Source: Candidatus Thermoflexus tengchongensis
GTDB lineage: Bacteria > Chloroflexota > Anaerolineae > Thermoflexales > Thermoflexaceae
NCBI GenBank assembly: GCA_016842085.1
Contig: JAEVEX010000016.1
Span: 1 to 64,000, forward strand
Direction: 5' to 3'
Length of the DNA stretch: 64,000 nt
Numbering within the stretch: the first letter of the stretch is position 1; every line of letters starts with the position of its first letter. Below the pieces are notes generated by a model, which did not search any database, was not told the DNA's origin, and saw nothing but the letters and a program-made list of their open reading frames with translations. The position numbers and the translations under genes were made by a program. Of the stretch, positions 17,532 through 25,471 are shown one piece after another.

Positions 17532-17851
17532 CTATAAACGGGATGATCGGGCTTCCAGCTCCGCGACAATGACCTCCGGCGTTTTGTAGGGAATCACATT
17601 CTCGATCGCCCGGAAATGATCATCGTAGGCCACGATCGCCGTGCAGCCTGCGATATGGGCGGCAATCGCATGCGGTAGATCCGTCGGATCTCTCAACGCT
17701 GCGAAGAGCCTGGCCCGAAGCAACTTCTCCTCGCGGCGAGGGATCGGCGGTCGATGAGCTGGAATAACTTCGAAACCGCCTCAAATCGTGTGGGCTCCAG
17801 TTTCCGGGCCAGCGTGAAGACCAGCAGCACGGAGGTATCCAGATAGATCAC
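17532..17851 (-). pseudogene. Disrupted PIN-domain (VapC-like) toxin gene
   Basis: On the minus strand GTG 17851 opens VIYLDTSVLLVFTLARKLEP and about 45 residues of PIN N-terminus with the first catalytic Asp (YLDTS). The frame then fails, and a different frame carries the PIN C-terminus, LRDPTDLPHAIAAHIAGCTAIVAYDDHF, to the stop at 17532 with two more acidic residues (LRDPTD, YDDHF). The total coding content, near 110 residues, is short of the usual 130, and the middle with the conserved Glu is missing. That suggests a deletion with frameshift near 17730-17750. It overlaps the upstream small gene as GTGA, the layout of a toxin-antitoxin pair. A sequencing error could explain the frameshift but not the shortness. 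Confidence 0.7.
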
Positions 17852-18054
17852 CGGGTCCTCTCCGTCGAAGCGGGTGTTTCGGTTTCCACTGTGGGAGGCA
17901 ACAGGAGGATCTTCAACAACTCATGGGAGAGCAGCAATGCCAGGGGCACAATGGCCTCAGAGAAAATGCGCTCAGCGCTTTCTTTGCGTCCTTCATGAAG
18001 GAGCTCATCAAACGATTTTCCTTTCAGATATTCGGAGAAATCTTCAAGCGCCAT
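17848..18054 (-). CDS. Probable antitoxin partner of the PIN gene
   Basis: A 68-residue acidic-to-hydrophobic protein (MALEDFSEYLKGKSFDELL, later VPLALLLSHELLKILLLPP). ATG 18054 has GGAGGC 6 nt upstream; a longer start at 18114 lacks such a site. The stop TGA overlaps the GTG of the PIN gene, the coupling expected of an antitoxin-toxin operon. No classical antitoxin DNA-binding motif (AbrB, RHH, Phd) is evident, so the assignment rests on position and size. Confidence 0.5.
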   Translation of the reverse strand: MALEDFSEYLKGKSFDELLHEGRKESAERIFSEAIVPLALLLSHELLKILLLPPTVETETPASTERTR

Positions 18055-18174
18055 AATCCGCCTCCGGATTTCGATAGCCGGGCAGGGTCCATGCCTGCGC
18101 TGTGTTTCGGTCATCGCGTATACCGTCAGCCCATGGGGATGATGCTCACGAGAGGGGAAAGCTCCTCTCTTACC

Positions 18175-18324
18175 TTAGCATAAAACGCTGGATTTCACCA
18201 GGGGTGGGCCGATGGGTCGGCCGGGGCGGTTCGAAGCGGTCACCACCGTCTCCAGCGTGACGATCGGTTGGCGGCGGGCCCGGGCCTCCTCCACGTGAGG
18301 GCCGAAACGGAAACCGGTGTTCAT
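18175..18324 (-). pseudogene. Truncated second copy of psuG (N-terminal stump)
   Basis: A 49-codon frame begins MNTGFRFGPHVEEARARR and continues QPIVTLETVVT, matching the PsuG N-terminus (FRLGPHVKEARARRQPIV), then dissolves into unrelated sequence. At DNA level 18241-18305 matches 17316-17380 at offset 925 with about two mismatches. Its ATG overlaps the xseA stop as ATGA, so this was once a translationally coupled psuG after xseA. The toxin-antitoxin remnant lies exactly between stump and intact gene. Confidence 0.75.
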
Positions 18325-19553
18325 CCGGGGGAACCTCCTTCCACCCGCACCGGAGCCTCCCCATCGATCCACTGCACGATGAGGTGCTCACCGGGCTGAA
18401 TCTGATCTGCCCGGGTGACCAGGCGGCCATCGGCCCGGCGGACCAGGGCATAGCCCCGGGCCAGGACAGCGAGGGGGTTCAGGGCTTCCAGTCGGGCCTG
18501 ATGGTAGCCCCACCGGGCTTCCGCTTGCAGGATCTGCTGACGGATCGCGCCCTCCAGCCGGGTCCGCAACCGATGCAGGCGCTCCCGACGGGCGTAAAGC
18601 TCCCGCTCGGGCGTATGGGCCTGCAGGCGCGCGCGCAGGGTCGCCAGGGCCTGTCCCGCCCGCTCCAGCCGGGCACGCATCGCCTGCTCCAGACGATCCC
18701 GCCATCCGGCGATCTGAGCGGCCACCGTGTCCCGATCCGGGGTGGCCAGCTCCGCCGCCGCGGAGGGTGTGGGCGCGTGCACATCGGCAGCGGCATCCGT
18801 CAGGGTGAGATCAATGGCATGGCCGACGCCCGAGACCACCGGGAACGGCGAGGACGCCACTGCCCGAACCACCCGTTCATCGTTGAAAGCCCACAGCTCC
18901 TCATTCGACCCTCCACCCCGCGCGATGATCACCAGATCCACCCCTGCCACCCTCTGAAGCGCCTCCAGCGCGGCAACGATCGAAAGGGGGGCATCTTCCC
19001 CCTGGACAACGGTGGGGGAGAGAATCACCTCGGCCAGGGGCCATCGGCGCCGGAGGATATTCAGGATGTCCCGAAGGGCCGCTCCCGCCGGTGAGGTTAC
19101 CACACCGATCCGACGGGGGAAGGGGGGTGGCGTTCGCTTGCGGGAGGGATCGAACAGCCCTTCCGCTTCCAGCCGACGCTTTAATGCCTCGAGGGCCAGG
19201 AATCGCTGGCCCAGGCCGATGGGAAGCCAGCGATCCACATACAGACGGCAATCCCCCCGATCCTCGTAGTAACCGATCCGCCCGCGCACCACAATGGTCT
19301 GGCCGTTCGCGGGCAGCTGGGCCATCCGGGCTGCCTGCGTCCGCCAGACGACACAGGTAATCTGCGCCCGTCCTTCCTTTAATGAAAAGAAGATATGGCC
19401 TGGCGCCGTGGGGCGAAGATCGCCCACCTCCCCCTCCACCCACAGATCCCCCCAGGTGAAGCGGGATTCGATCACTTCCTTCAGATGGGCGGCCAGCTGG
19501 GACACCGTGAGATATGTGATGGGAGCCTGTTCGAATTCCTCCCACTCGCTCAT
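18321..19553 (-). CDS. xseA: Exodeoxyribonuclease VII large subunit
   Basis: A 410-residue XseA. An N-terminal OB-fold (LTVSQLAAHLKEVIESRFTWGDLWVEGEV to GHIFFSLKEGRAQITCVVWR) is followed by the catalytic core with RIGVVTSPAGAALRDIL, VDLVIIARGGGSNEELWAFNDE, SGVGHAIDLTLTDAAADVHAPTPSAAAEL and a coiled-coil region to about 370. ExoVII degrades single-stranded DNA in both directions and needs many copies of the small XseB subunit, which is not visible here. The protein is about 40 residues shorter at the C-terminus than the E. coli enzyme. Stop overlaps the psuG stump start. Confidence 0.95.
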   Translation of the reverse strand: MSEWEEFEQAPITYLTVSQLAAHLKEVIESRFTWGDLWVEGEVGDLRPTAPGHIFFSLKEGRAQITCVVWRTQAARMAQLPANGQTIVVRGRIGYYEDRGDCRLYVDRWLPIGLGQRFLALEALKRRLEAEGLFDPSRKRTPPPFPRRIGVVTSPAGAALRDILNILRRRWPLAEVILSPTVVQGEDAPLSIVAALEALQRVAGVDLVIIARGGGSNEELWAFNDERVVRAVASSPFPVVSGVGHAIDLTLTDAAADVHAPTPSAAAELATPDRDTVAAQIAGWRDRLEQAMRARLERAGQALATLRARLQAHTPERELYARRERLHRLRTRLEGAIRQQILQAEARWGYHQARLEALNPLAVLARGYALVRRADGRLVTRADQIQPGEHLIVQWIDGEAPVRVEGGSPG

Positions 19554-19587
19554 GAAAATGCTCCGGAGAAAGATCTGCGCTCGTTGT

Positions 19588-20619
19588 TCATCGCGTTTCC
19601 GTGACCTTCTGTAAGCCTCGCGGCCGATCCGGATCCAGCCCCTTCCATCGGGCGAGGGAAACGGCGAACCACTGGCCGGGGATCACGGCCACCACCGGTG
19701 AGAGCCACTCCGAAACCGGAGGCAGCGGGATGCCCACGTCCGCTAAGGCGAGCAACGCACGATCTTCGCTGCAGAGCGTGAGATGGGCCTCCTGCTCCCG
19801 AAGCAGGCGGGCCAGGTTTTCCATTTCGGAGCGGAAGGTTGGACCCGGGGCGATCAGGAACACCGGGAAGCCCGGCTCCACCAGGGCGATGGGCCCGTGG
19901 AGGAAATCCGCCGAGGAATATGGCTCCGCCACGATGTAAGTCAATTCCTTGAGCTTGAGGGCGACCTCGAACGCCGTTGCGTAATTGAAACCCCGGCCGA
20001 TCACCACGCCGTGAACGACCCGCTGCCAGAACGCTGCCGCCTCGCGGGCGGCCTCCTCCGTGCCCAGCGCCTGGGCCATCGCTTCCGGCAGCTGAAGCAG
20101 ATCCTCCCGCATGGCCGGGTCCTCTGTCCAGGCAGCGACCAGGAGGGCGAGGGCCATCAGTTGCGCCGTATAGGTCTTGGTGGCGGCCACCGCACGCTCC
20201 TCCCCCGCGCGCAGGGAGAGGACCGCGTGGGCGGCGGAGGCGAGGGGAGAGGCCGGATCATTGGTGATGGCCAGGGTCCATCCGCCCTGACGTCGAGCTT
20301 CCCGGATGACCTCCACAATATCCGGGGAGCGGCCGGATTGAGAGATCCCGATCACCCATGCGTGGTCCAGGCGAGGAGGCCGGCGGTAGAAGGTGAAGAG
20401 AGAGGGGGTGGCGAGGGCTGCCGGGAGACCGGCGAAGGCCCCCAGCAGATATTGCCCGTAGCGGGCGGCGTTATCGGAGCTTCCCCGGGCAGCCAGCACG
20501 GCCAGCGCCGGTTGAAAGCGGCGCACGGCTTCCACGATCCGCTGCGCCTCCTCCCACCCCTCGCGGATCAGGCGATCGGCGACCTCAGGCTGCTGTCGGA
20601 TTTCCTGCTCTACCCACAT
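19588..20619 (-). CDS. SIS-domain sugar-phosphate isomerase/deaminase
   Basis: A 343-residue protein with two SIS domains, like the isomerase half of GlmS but without its glutaminase domain. The start MWVEQEIRQQPEVADRLI at 20619, with GGGAGC about 7 nt upstream, matches family members (MWxEI..QPxV); the frame is open 51 codons further but unlike the family. Sugar-phosphate binding motifs are LAARGSSDNAARYGQYL (first SIS), GISQSGRSPDIVEVI and VAATKTYTAQLMAL, and the second SIS has VIGRGFNYATAFEVALKLKE with AEPYSSADFLHGP. Likely reactions are glucosamine-6-phosphate deamination or an AgaS-type step. It directly follows no sugar gene, so the substrate is open. Confidence 0.85.
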   Translation of the reverse strand: MWVEQEIRQQPEVADRLIREGWEEAQRIVEAVRRFQPALAVLAARGSSDNAARYGQYLLGAFAGLPAALATPSLFTFYRRPPRLDHAWVIGISQSGRSPDIVEVIREARRQGGWTLAITNDPASPLASAAHAVLSLRAGEERAVAATKTYTAQLMALALLVAAWTEDPAMREDLLQLPEAMAQALGTEEAAREAAAFWQRVVHGVVIGRGFNYATAFEVALKLKELTYIVAEPYSSADFLHGPIALVEPGFPVFLIAPGPTFRSEMENLARLLREQEAHLTLCSEDRALLALADVGIPLPPVSEWLSPVVAVIPGQWFAVSLARWKGLDPDRPRGLQKVTETR

Positions 20620-20868
20620 CCAGAGCTCCCGCGTGCGGCATCGGATGATGTGCGGAATGCGCTTAAGGTGCCCCTCGAGCCGATTATACTTCAGGGCGTG
20701 GCGATGAATCCTTATGGCCCCTGCTGGAGGCGGGTTCTGAAGGGTTTCCACCTTCGCCATGAAAAAGGCCAAACCCCAGGGGAGGGGAGAGGGGATATCC
20801 AGCCTTCCCAGCGGGGGCCCGGCTGCGGGAGTTCTGCTCCCCTCAGGAGCAGGGAGAGGCCATCCGGA

Positions 20869-21738
20869 TCAGTGCCCCCAGGTCAATCCGCCCCATGCGG
20901 CAGCGAACAGAAGCACGCTGATATAGGCGTTGACGTTAAAGAACGCCACATCCACCCGGGAAAGATCCTCGGGAGAGACCAGACGATGTTCATAAGCCAG
21001 GAGGGCGCCGACCAGCCCAAGCCCCAGCCAGTAAGGCCATCCCAGCCGGAGCATGAGCCCCAGGATCACCAGCAGGAGCAGCATGCCCAGATGGTTCAGA
21101 CGGGCCAGCCATAATGCCGTGGCCACCCCGAAGCAGGCCGGAACGCTGTAAAGCCCCTCTCGACGGTCGAAATCCACATCCTGGCAGGCATAGATGAGAT
21201 CAAAGCCGGCGATCCACAGGGTCACCACGGCGATCAGGATCCACGCGGGTAAATCTTCCGCCTTCCAGAAAGACCCCCGGATGGCGACCCAGGCTCCCAT
21301 GGGCGCCAGGCCATCGGTGAACCCCAGGATCCAGTGGCTGAGCCATGTGAAGCGTTTGGTGTAATGATAGCCGATCAGAAAGAGCAGCGCTCCAGGGAGG
21401 AGCGCCACGCACAGGGGATTCAGCGCCCACGCGGCCACCACCAGCACGATTCCGGAGAGCGCGGCTGCCCATTTCAGGGTCTCCGGCCGAAGCAGGCCGC
21501 GGGGCAACGGCCGGTTCGCCGTGCGAGGATTTCGTGCGTCATATTCCCGGTCCGCCAGGCGGTTCATGCTCATCGCCAGGGTGCGAGCCGCCGCCATCGC
21601 CACGGTGATCCAGAGGACCTGGTCCCAGCGCGGCCAGCCATCGGCGGCCAGAAGCATGCCGATGTAGGCGAAAGGCAAGGCGAAAACTGTATGCTCGAAT
21701 TTGATGGTCTCCAGGAAGATTCTCAGCCCCCGCCACAT
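20869..21738 (-). CDS. UbiA-family prenyltransferase (MqnP/UbiA-like)
   Basis: A 289-residue polytopic membrane prenyltransferase with about eight helices. The two Asp-rich Mg-diphosphate motifs are NRLADREYDARNPRT and YACQDVDFDRREGLYSVP. The beginning, FLETIKFEHTVFALPFAYIGML, is typical of the 4-hydroxybenzoate octaprenyltransferase/MqnP branch, which attaches a polyprenyl chain to the quinone ring precursor at the membrane. In an organism using the futalosine pathway the product would be a menaquinone precursor. No other quinone gene is adjacent, so UbiA versus MqnP stays undecided. Confidence 0.88.
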   Translation of the reverse strand: MWRGLRIFLETIKFEHTVFALPFAYIGMLLAADGWPRWDQVLWITVAMAAARTLAMSMNRLADREYDARNPRTANRPLPRGLLRPETLKWAAALSGIVLVVAAWALNPLCVALLPGALLFLIGYHYTKRFTWLSHWILGFTDGLAPMGAWVAIRGSFWKAEDLPAWILIAVVTLWIAGFDLIYACQDVDFDRREGLYSVPACFGVATALWLARLNHLGMLLLLVILGLMLRLGWPYWLGLGLVGALLAYEHRLVSPEDLSRVDVAFFNVNAYISVLLFAAAWGGLTWGH

Positions 21739-21840
21739 CCTTACCAGATTCCTCCAGCGAGCTTTGTCCGGTCGGCGTTGATCACCGCATGGACGATAGG
21801 ACCGATGCGGCTGAGCTCGAAAGAAACCCGGAACGAAGCG

Positions 21841-22587
21841 CTACGCTTCCTCCTCCCACCGGCTCAGAACCGTCAGGATCTCGCTCAGCGAGCGGATGAT
21901 GGCATCGGGTTGGGCATGGTTGGGAGATGGCATGGGTCCGGGCCCGCTGGACATCGCCGCCCAGATCCCCCGCATCCCGGCCAGATGGGCGCCCCGGATG
22001 TCGGCGTCGAGAAGATCCCCCACCACCACGACGGCGGATGGAGGAAGCGCCCAGGCGGCTGCGATCCCCAGGAAGAGATCGGGGTGCGGCTTCCGCCAGC
22101 CCGCGGCGGCAGAGATCACAATGGGGTCAAAGTAGCGGCGAAGGCCGAACCGATCGATCAGCCGCCAGGAGTGATCGGCATCGCCTGAGTTGGTCAGGAG
22201 CGCCAGCCGGTAGTTCCGTCGACGGAGCTCCTCCAGCGTCGTGAATGTATCCGGGAAGGGTTGCCAGCGTGCCTCCTGGGGGGCCAGGAAGGCTCGCACG
22301 ACTTCCCGAATCCGCCCCTCTGGCAGCCCGCCATAGCCCAGCTCGCCCAGGGCCAGGGCGAAGGTCTCCACCAGCGGATATTCCCGCCAATCCTCCTGCC
22401 AGCGTCCATAACGCAGATCCATCCAGCGCTCCACGGCGCCGGCAAAGGCGGACGCCTCCACAGGGATCCCATGGCCATGCAGCACCCTCAGGGCTGCGGC
22501 GAACATTTCCTGACGCAAAGCCTCAGGATCCTCCGGAAGTTCAATCAGGGTATGGCCGAGATCGAAGATCAGGCCCTGGATCTTCAT
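21841..22587 (-). CDS. HAD-superfamily hydrolase
   Basis: A 248-residue HAD hydrolase (subfamily IA, phosphoglycolate phosphatase/pyrimidine nucleotidase-like). Motif I is FDLGHTL: the nucleophile Asp is present but the second Asp of DxD is replaced by Gly, as in a minority FDLGGTL group. Motif II is LALLTNSG, motif III the Lys in GWRKPHPDLF, and motif IV VVVGDLLDADIRGA. The start MKIQGLIFDLGHTL at 22587 follows GGGAGGGTGG. Loss of the general acid/base Asp leaves phosphatase activity uncertain. It follows rimI by 72 nt on the same strand. Confidence 0.85.
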   Translation of the reverse strand: MKIQGLIFDLGHTLIELPEDPEALRQEMFAAALRVLHGHGIPVEASAFAGAVERWMDLRYGRWQEDWREYPLVETFALALGELGYGGLPEGRIREVVRAFLAPQEARWQPFPDTFTTLEELRRRNYRLALLTNSGDADHSWRLIDRFGLRRYFDPIVISAAAGWRKPHPDLFLGIAAAWALPPSAVVVVGDLLDADIRGAHLAGMRGIWAAMSSGPGPMPSPNHAQPDAIIRSLSEILTVLSRWEEEA

Positions 22588-22659
22588 CCACCCTCCCTCG
22601 TTCAAGGCTGCAGTCTTCGAGGAACCATCCCTGCGAAGCACGAACCTCCGGATGGGCCC

Positions 22660-23274
22660 TCAATTCGCTCCAGAACGGTGCAGGGGGATTGGGCCGGCGG
22701 ATTGCAATCGGACCCAGAGCTGGGCCTTCAGAGCCTCCAGCCGTTCCCGATAAGTCGGAGAACGCACATGCTCCACGCTCATCACCAGGGCGTCCTCCCG
22801 GTTGTCCCGATAATACCCTGGACGACGGCCCACGACCTCCAGCCCGTATTTCCGGTAGAGGTTCTGCGCCACGAGATTGGAGGCCCGCACCTCCAGCGTG
22901 ATCAGACTGGCACCCAGGGCGATCGCCTCCTCGACCAGGGCCAGGAACATCAGCTCCCCCAGGCCGCGCCCCCTCCATGGCGCATCGATGGCGATCGTGC
23001 TGATATGGGCCTCATCCGGAACCAGCCAGAACCCTCCATATCCCAGGATCGGCAATCGTGGGGAAGGAAGCACCAGCCCGGTTGTGCGGACCTCCCGGGG
23101 GCGCAGGACCAGATAATGGGCGTTTGGATTCCTTAAAATCTCCTGCTCATAGGCGCGCATCGGCCATGGCATGGAGAACGCGCGCCGCTCGATCTCCATA
23201 ACCTCGGCAATATCTTCCCATCGCATCGGGTCAACCCGAAAAGGAACCGACTCCGGGATCTCGAGGGCTGGCAT
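22660..23274 (-). CDS. rimI: Ribosomal-protein-alanine N-acetyltransferase RimI
   Basis: A 204-residue GNAT. Conserved features are MRWEDIAEVMEIERRAFSMPWPMRAYEQEI, the acetyl-CoA loop IAIDAPWRGRGLGELMFLALVEEA, and VRASNLVAQNLYRKYGLEVVGRRPGYYRDNREDALVM, all characteristic of RimI. It acetylates the N-terminus of a ribosomal protein (S18 in E. coli) and possibly others. It is longer than the usual 150 residues because of a basic C-terminal extension. It lies downstream of tsaE and tsaB on the same strand, the common tsaE-tsaB-rimI arrangement. Confidence 0.92.
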   Translation of the reverse strand: MPALEIPESVPFRVDPMRWEDIAEVMEIERRAFSMPWPMRAYEQEILRNPNAHYLVLRPREVRTTGLVLPSPRLPILGYGGFWLVPDEAHISTIAIDAPWRGRGLGELMFLALVEEAIALGASLITLEVRASNLVAQNLYRKYGLEVVGRRPGYYRDNREDALVMSVEHVRSPTYRERLEALKAQLWVRLQSAGPIPLHRSGAN

Positions 23275-23329
23275 CCGGGCCTCACTTTGTCTGGTTGCAA
23301 ATGTACATCGGGAATTCTAATGGTAGGGC

Positions 23330-24019
23330 TCATCCCTCCGGGACGCTGGGGGTGCGCAGGTAGATCGGGCGCAACAGCGCGGGATCCGGTCGCTCGCCCG
23401 CCTGATAGCGGGCCCAGGCCAGCCGGGCAGCTCCCATCACCCGGGATGGACCGTCCCTGGGGATCAGCCAGTCTGCAACCGGCGGCTGGGCCAATCGCAT
23501 ATGGTCTCGAGCCGTCCATTCCCCAACCAGCCAGACCCCCGGCCTCCAGGAAGCGACCAGTGCTTCTGCGTTCATCAGCGTGGGCTCCCCCTCAGGCATC
23601 CATCGCTCCGCCCACCGATAACGGCGCAGCGCCAATCGCCCCCTTCCGGCCGGGAGAAGCACGTTCAGCGTTCCCATCCATGGAGGAAGATCCGCCAGCA
23701 TCGCCTCCTCCGTGCCGATTCCAAACAACGGACGGTCCAGGGCCATCGCCAGCCCCTTGGCCGCCGCGATGCCGGCCCGAAGCCCGGTAAAGGAGCCGGG
23801 CCCGCTGATCACGGCCACTGCGCTCAGATCCTCTGGCGTCAGACCGACCCGGGCCATCAACTCCTGGCAGCGTTGCATCAGCTCCGCGGTATGTCGATCC
23901 GTTGTTCGCCAGTAAGCCACCGCGGCCCACTCCGCTCCATCGAAGAGCGCCAGGGCCAGCCCCAGAGTCGCGGTATCCATCGCCAGCAGATAGCCTGGTT
24001 TCCCTTTCATCCGATCCAC
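23330..24019 (-). CDS. tsaB: tRNA threonylcarbamoyladenosine biosynthesis protein TsaB
   Basis: An about 229-residue TsaB, an ASKHA-fold partner of TsaD that helps install t6A37 on ANN-decoding tRNAs. Motifs are YLLAMDTATLGLALALFDG, RHTAELMQRCQELMARVGLTPEDLSAVAVISGPGSFTGLRAGIAAAKGLA (shown here only as landmarks) and LRPIYLRTP near the end. GTG 24019 has GGGAGAG 5 nt upstream and is chosen; ATG 24010 (MKGKPGYLLAMDT) is an alternative. It sits between tsaE and rimI; TsaD is outside the window. Confidence 0.9.
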   Translation of the reverse strand: MDRMKGKPGYLLAMDTATLGLALALFDGAEWAAVAYWRTTDRHTAELMQRCQELMARVGLTPEDLSAVAVISGPGSFTGLRAGIAAAKGLAMALDRPLFGIGTEEAMLADLPPWMGTLNVLLPAGRGRLALRRYRWAERWMPEGEPTLMNAEALVASWRPGVWLVGEWTARDHMRLAQPPVADWLIPRDGPSRVMGAARLAWARYQAGERPDPALLRPIYLRTPSVPEG

Positions 24020-24114
24020 GATCTCTCCCTCCCCTCCCTGTGATCCTCCGGGCCACAGGGAGAGGAAAAATGGTGCATGGTTGAGCCGGTCCCCGAAGGT
24101 GAGTCGCTCAACCC

Positions 24115-24645
24115 CTAAAGCCTCCACGGGCGATGATCCGGGTCGGGCAACCCGGGCGCGTATCGTTCTGGAACCATCATCGCCTGAAGCGCCTCCAGGC
24201 GCTCCAGGGGAAAGGCCCCCACCGCTTCGATTCGAATATGACGAGTCGTGTCATCCAGAGGGATAAGGATCACTCGAAGATACGGCTCCGGGATGAGGCC
24301 GGCCGCTCGCTCCGGCCACTCCATGGCGATGATCGCCGTTTCATCGAACAGATCCCACAATCCGAGCGCCCAAACCGCTTCCGGGTTTTCCAGCCGGTAA
24401 AGATCCACGTGATAAAACTTCCCTCCCCCTGGCAACGGATAAGCCTGGATCAGAATGAACGAAGGGCTCTGAACCGGTTCGGTCACCCCCAGCCCCTCCG
24501 CGATCCCCTGGATCAGACGGGTTTTCCCGGCCCCGAGGGGGCCCTGGACCGCGACGATATCCCCGGGCTGAAGCCAGCGCCCCAGCGCTGCTCCGATCCG
24601 CCGTGTGGTGTTCTCATCCCTGGAGGTTCGTTCCAGAAGCCACAC
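24115..24645 (-). CDS. tsaE: tRNA threonylcarbamoyladenosine biosynthesis ATPase TsaE
   Basis: A 176-residue TsaE P-loop ATPase that drives turnover of the TsaB-TsaD complex in t6A synthesis. Walker A is GPLGAGKTRLIQGIAEGLG; further signatures are VQSPSFILIQAYPL, FYHVDLYRLENPE and AIIAMEWPERAAGLIP. The GTG start at 24645 (WLLERTSRDENTTRRIG) has GGAGTGAGG just upstream; longer reading begins in the tail of the cytochrome gene and is unlike the family. The start lies 95 nt after the upstream gene, so co-transcription with it is possible. Confidence 0.9.
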   Translation of the reverse strand: MWLLERTSRDENTTRRIGAALGRWLQPGDIVAVQGPLGAGKTRLIQGIAEGLGVTEPVQSPSFILIQAYPLPGGGKFYHVDLYRLENPEAVWALGLWDLFDETAIIAMEWPERAAGLIPEPYLRVILIPLDDTTRHIRIEAVGAFPLERLEALQAMMVPERYAPGLPDPDHRPWRL

Positions 24646-24740
24646 GATCCTCACTCCATAAATAGAACCTGCGCAGCGGAGCCCCCATTCAGGGAGCGGG
24701 ATGGCCTCCTTCGGATAGAGGGATGACCTGCTGAAAGCGA

Positions 24741-25424
24741 TCACTTCCGCCGGCGAAGCCACCCGATCATCCCCCACAGCAGGCCGGCGGCGCTGATCCC
24801 TCCCCCGATTCCCCAGGGGAGATAACGTTTGATGAGACCGAAAGCATCTCCCGATGCTCCCTCCTCCCTGAGGGCTGCTGGGCGAAGCGGAACTCCCCGC
24901 GCGGTTTCTGGATCGAAGGGCTGGCCATCCGCCGGGATCCCATGGCGCTGCAGCAAAAAGGCGGTAACGGCCCGGTAATCTTCCTCAGGGAGGCTTCCCG
25001 GAGCATGGAACGGCATCCGGGCGCGGATGTAAGCGTAGAGATCCGCGGCCGTCGCGAACCGCTGGAGGGTGCCGGGCCCGATCAGCGGCGGAACCACACG
25101 GGGGAGCGTGAAGCCGTTTTCCGGATAAGGTTGAGCCCCATGGCAGTTGGCCTTCCAGCAATTCTGATGCGTGGGCGGCCAGGTGGCCCGCCACTCGTCG
25201 GTCAGCCCCTGCCCCCGATCTCCGTGACACGTCGAACATCGTCGAGCGAAGACCGCCGCCCCCCGCTCGGCCTCCTGGTCCTGATAGGCATGGGCAGAAG
25301 CTACAGGGAACAGAAAGACCAGCCCCAGGATCCCCAGGACCGCTCCCCGCCACCTGATAGGAAGAGAGCCCATCCGGGGGATCCCCCTCTCTGCTCGATT
25401 GGCCACCTGGGGTTCATGCGCCAA
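24741..25424 (-). CDS. Membrane-anchored cytochrome c with CXXCH and CX4CH motifs
   Basis: An about 227-residue protein with an N-terminal export/anchor helix (WRGAVLGILGLVFLFPVASA), a cytochrome c domain and a C-terminal helix (WGIGGGISAAGLLWGMIGW) ending in RRRK. The haem motif CSTCH (C63-H67) is canonical. A second site, C89-WKAN-C94-H95, has four rather than two residues between the cysteines. Met in YAYIRARMPFHAPG is the likely axial ligand. A TTG start at 25424 has AGGAGGGGG upstream; ATG at 25373 is an alternative that leaves the helix intact. Its redox partner is not encoded nearby. Confidence 0.82.
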   Translation of the reverse strand: MAHEPQVANRAERGIPRMGSLPIRWRGAVLGILGLVFLFPVASAHAYQDQEAERGAAVFARRCSTCHGDRGQGLTDEWRATWPPTHQNCWKANCHGAQPYPENGFTLPRVVPPLIGPGTLQRFATAADLYAYIRARMPFHAPGSLPEEDYRAVTAFLLQRHGIPADGQPFDPETARGVPLRPAALREEGASGDAFGLIKRYLPWGIGGGISAAGLLWGMIGWLRRRK

Positions 25425-25471
25425 TTTGGATCCCCCTCCTTACGCGGCTTCACGATAGGGGGAGGAACGAA

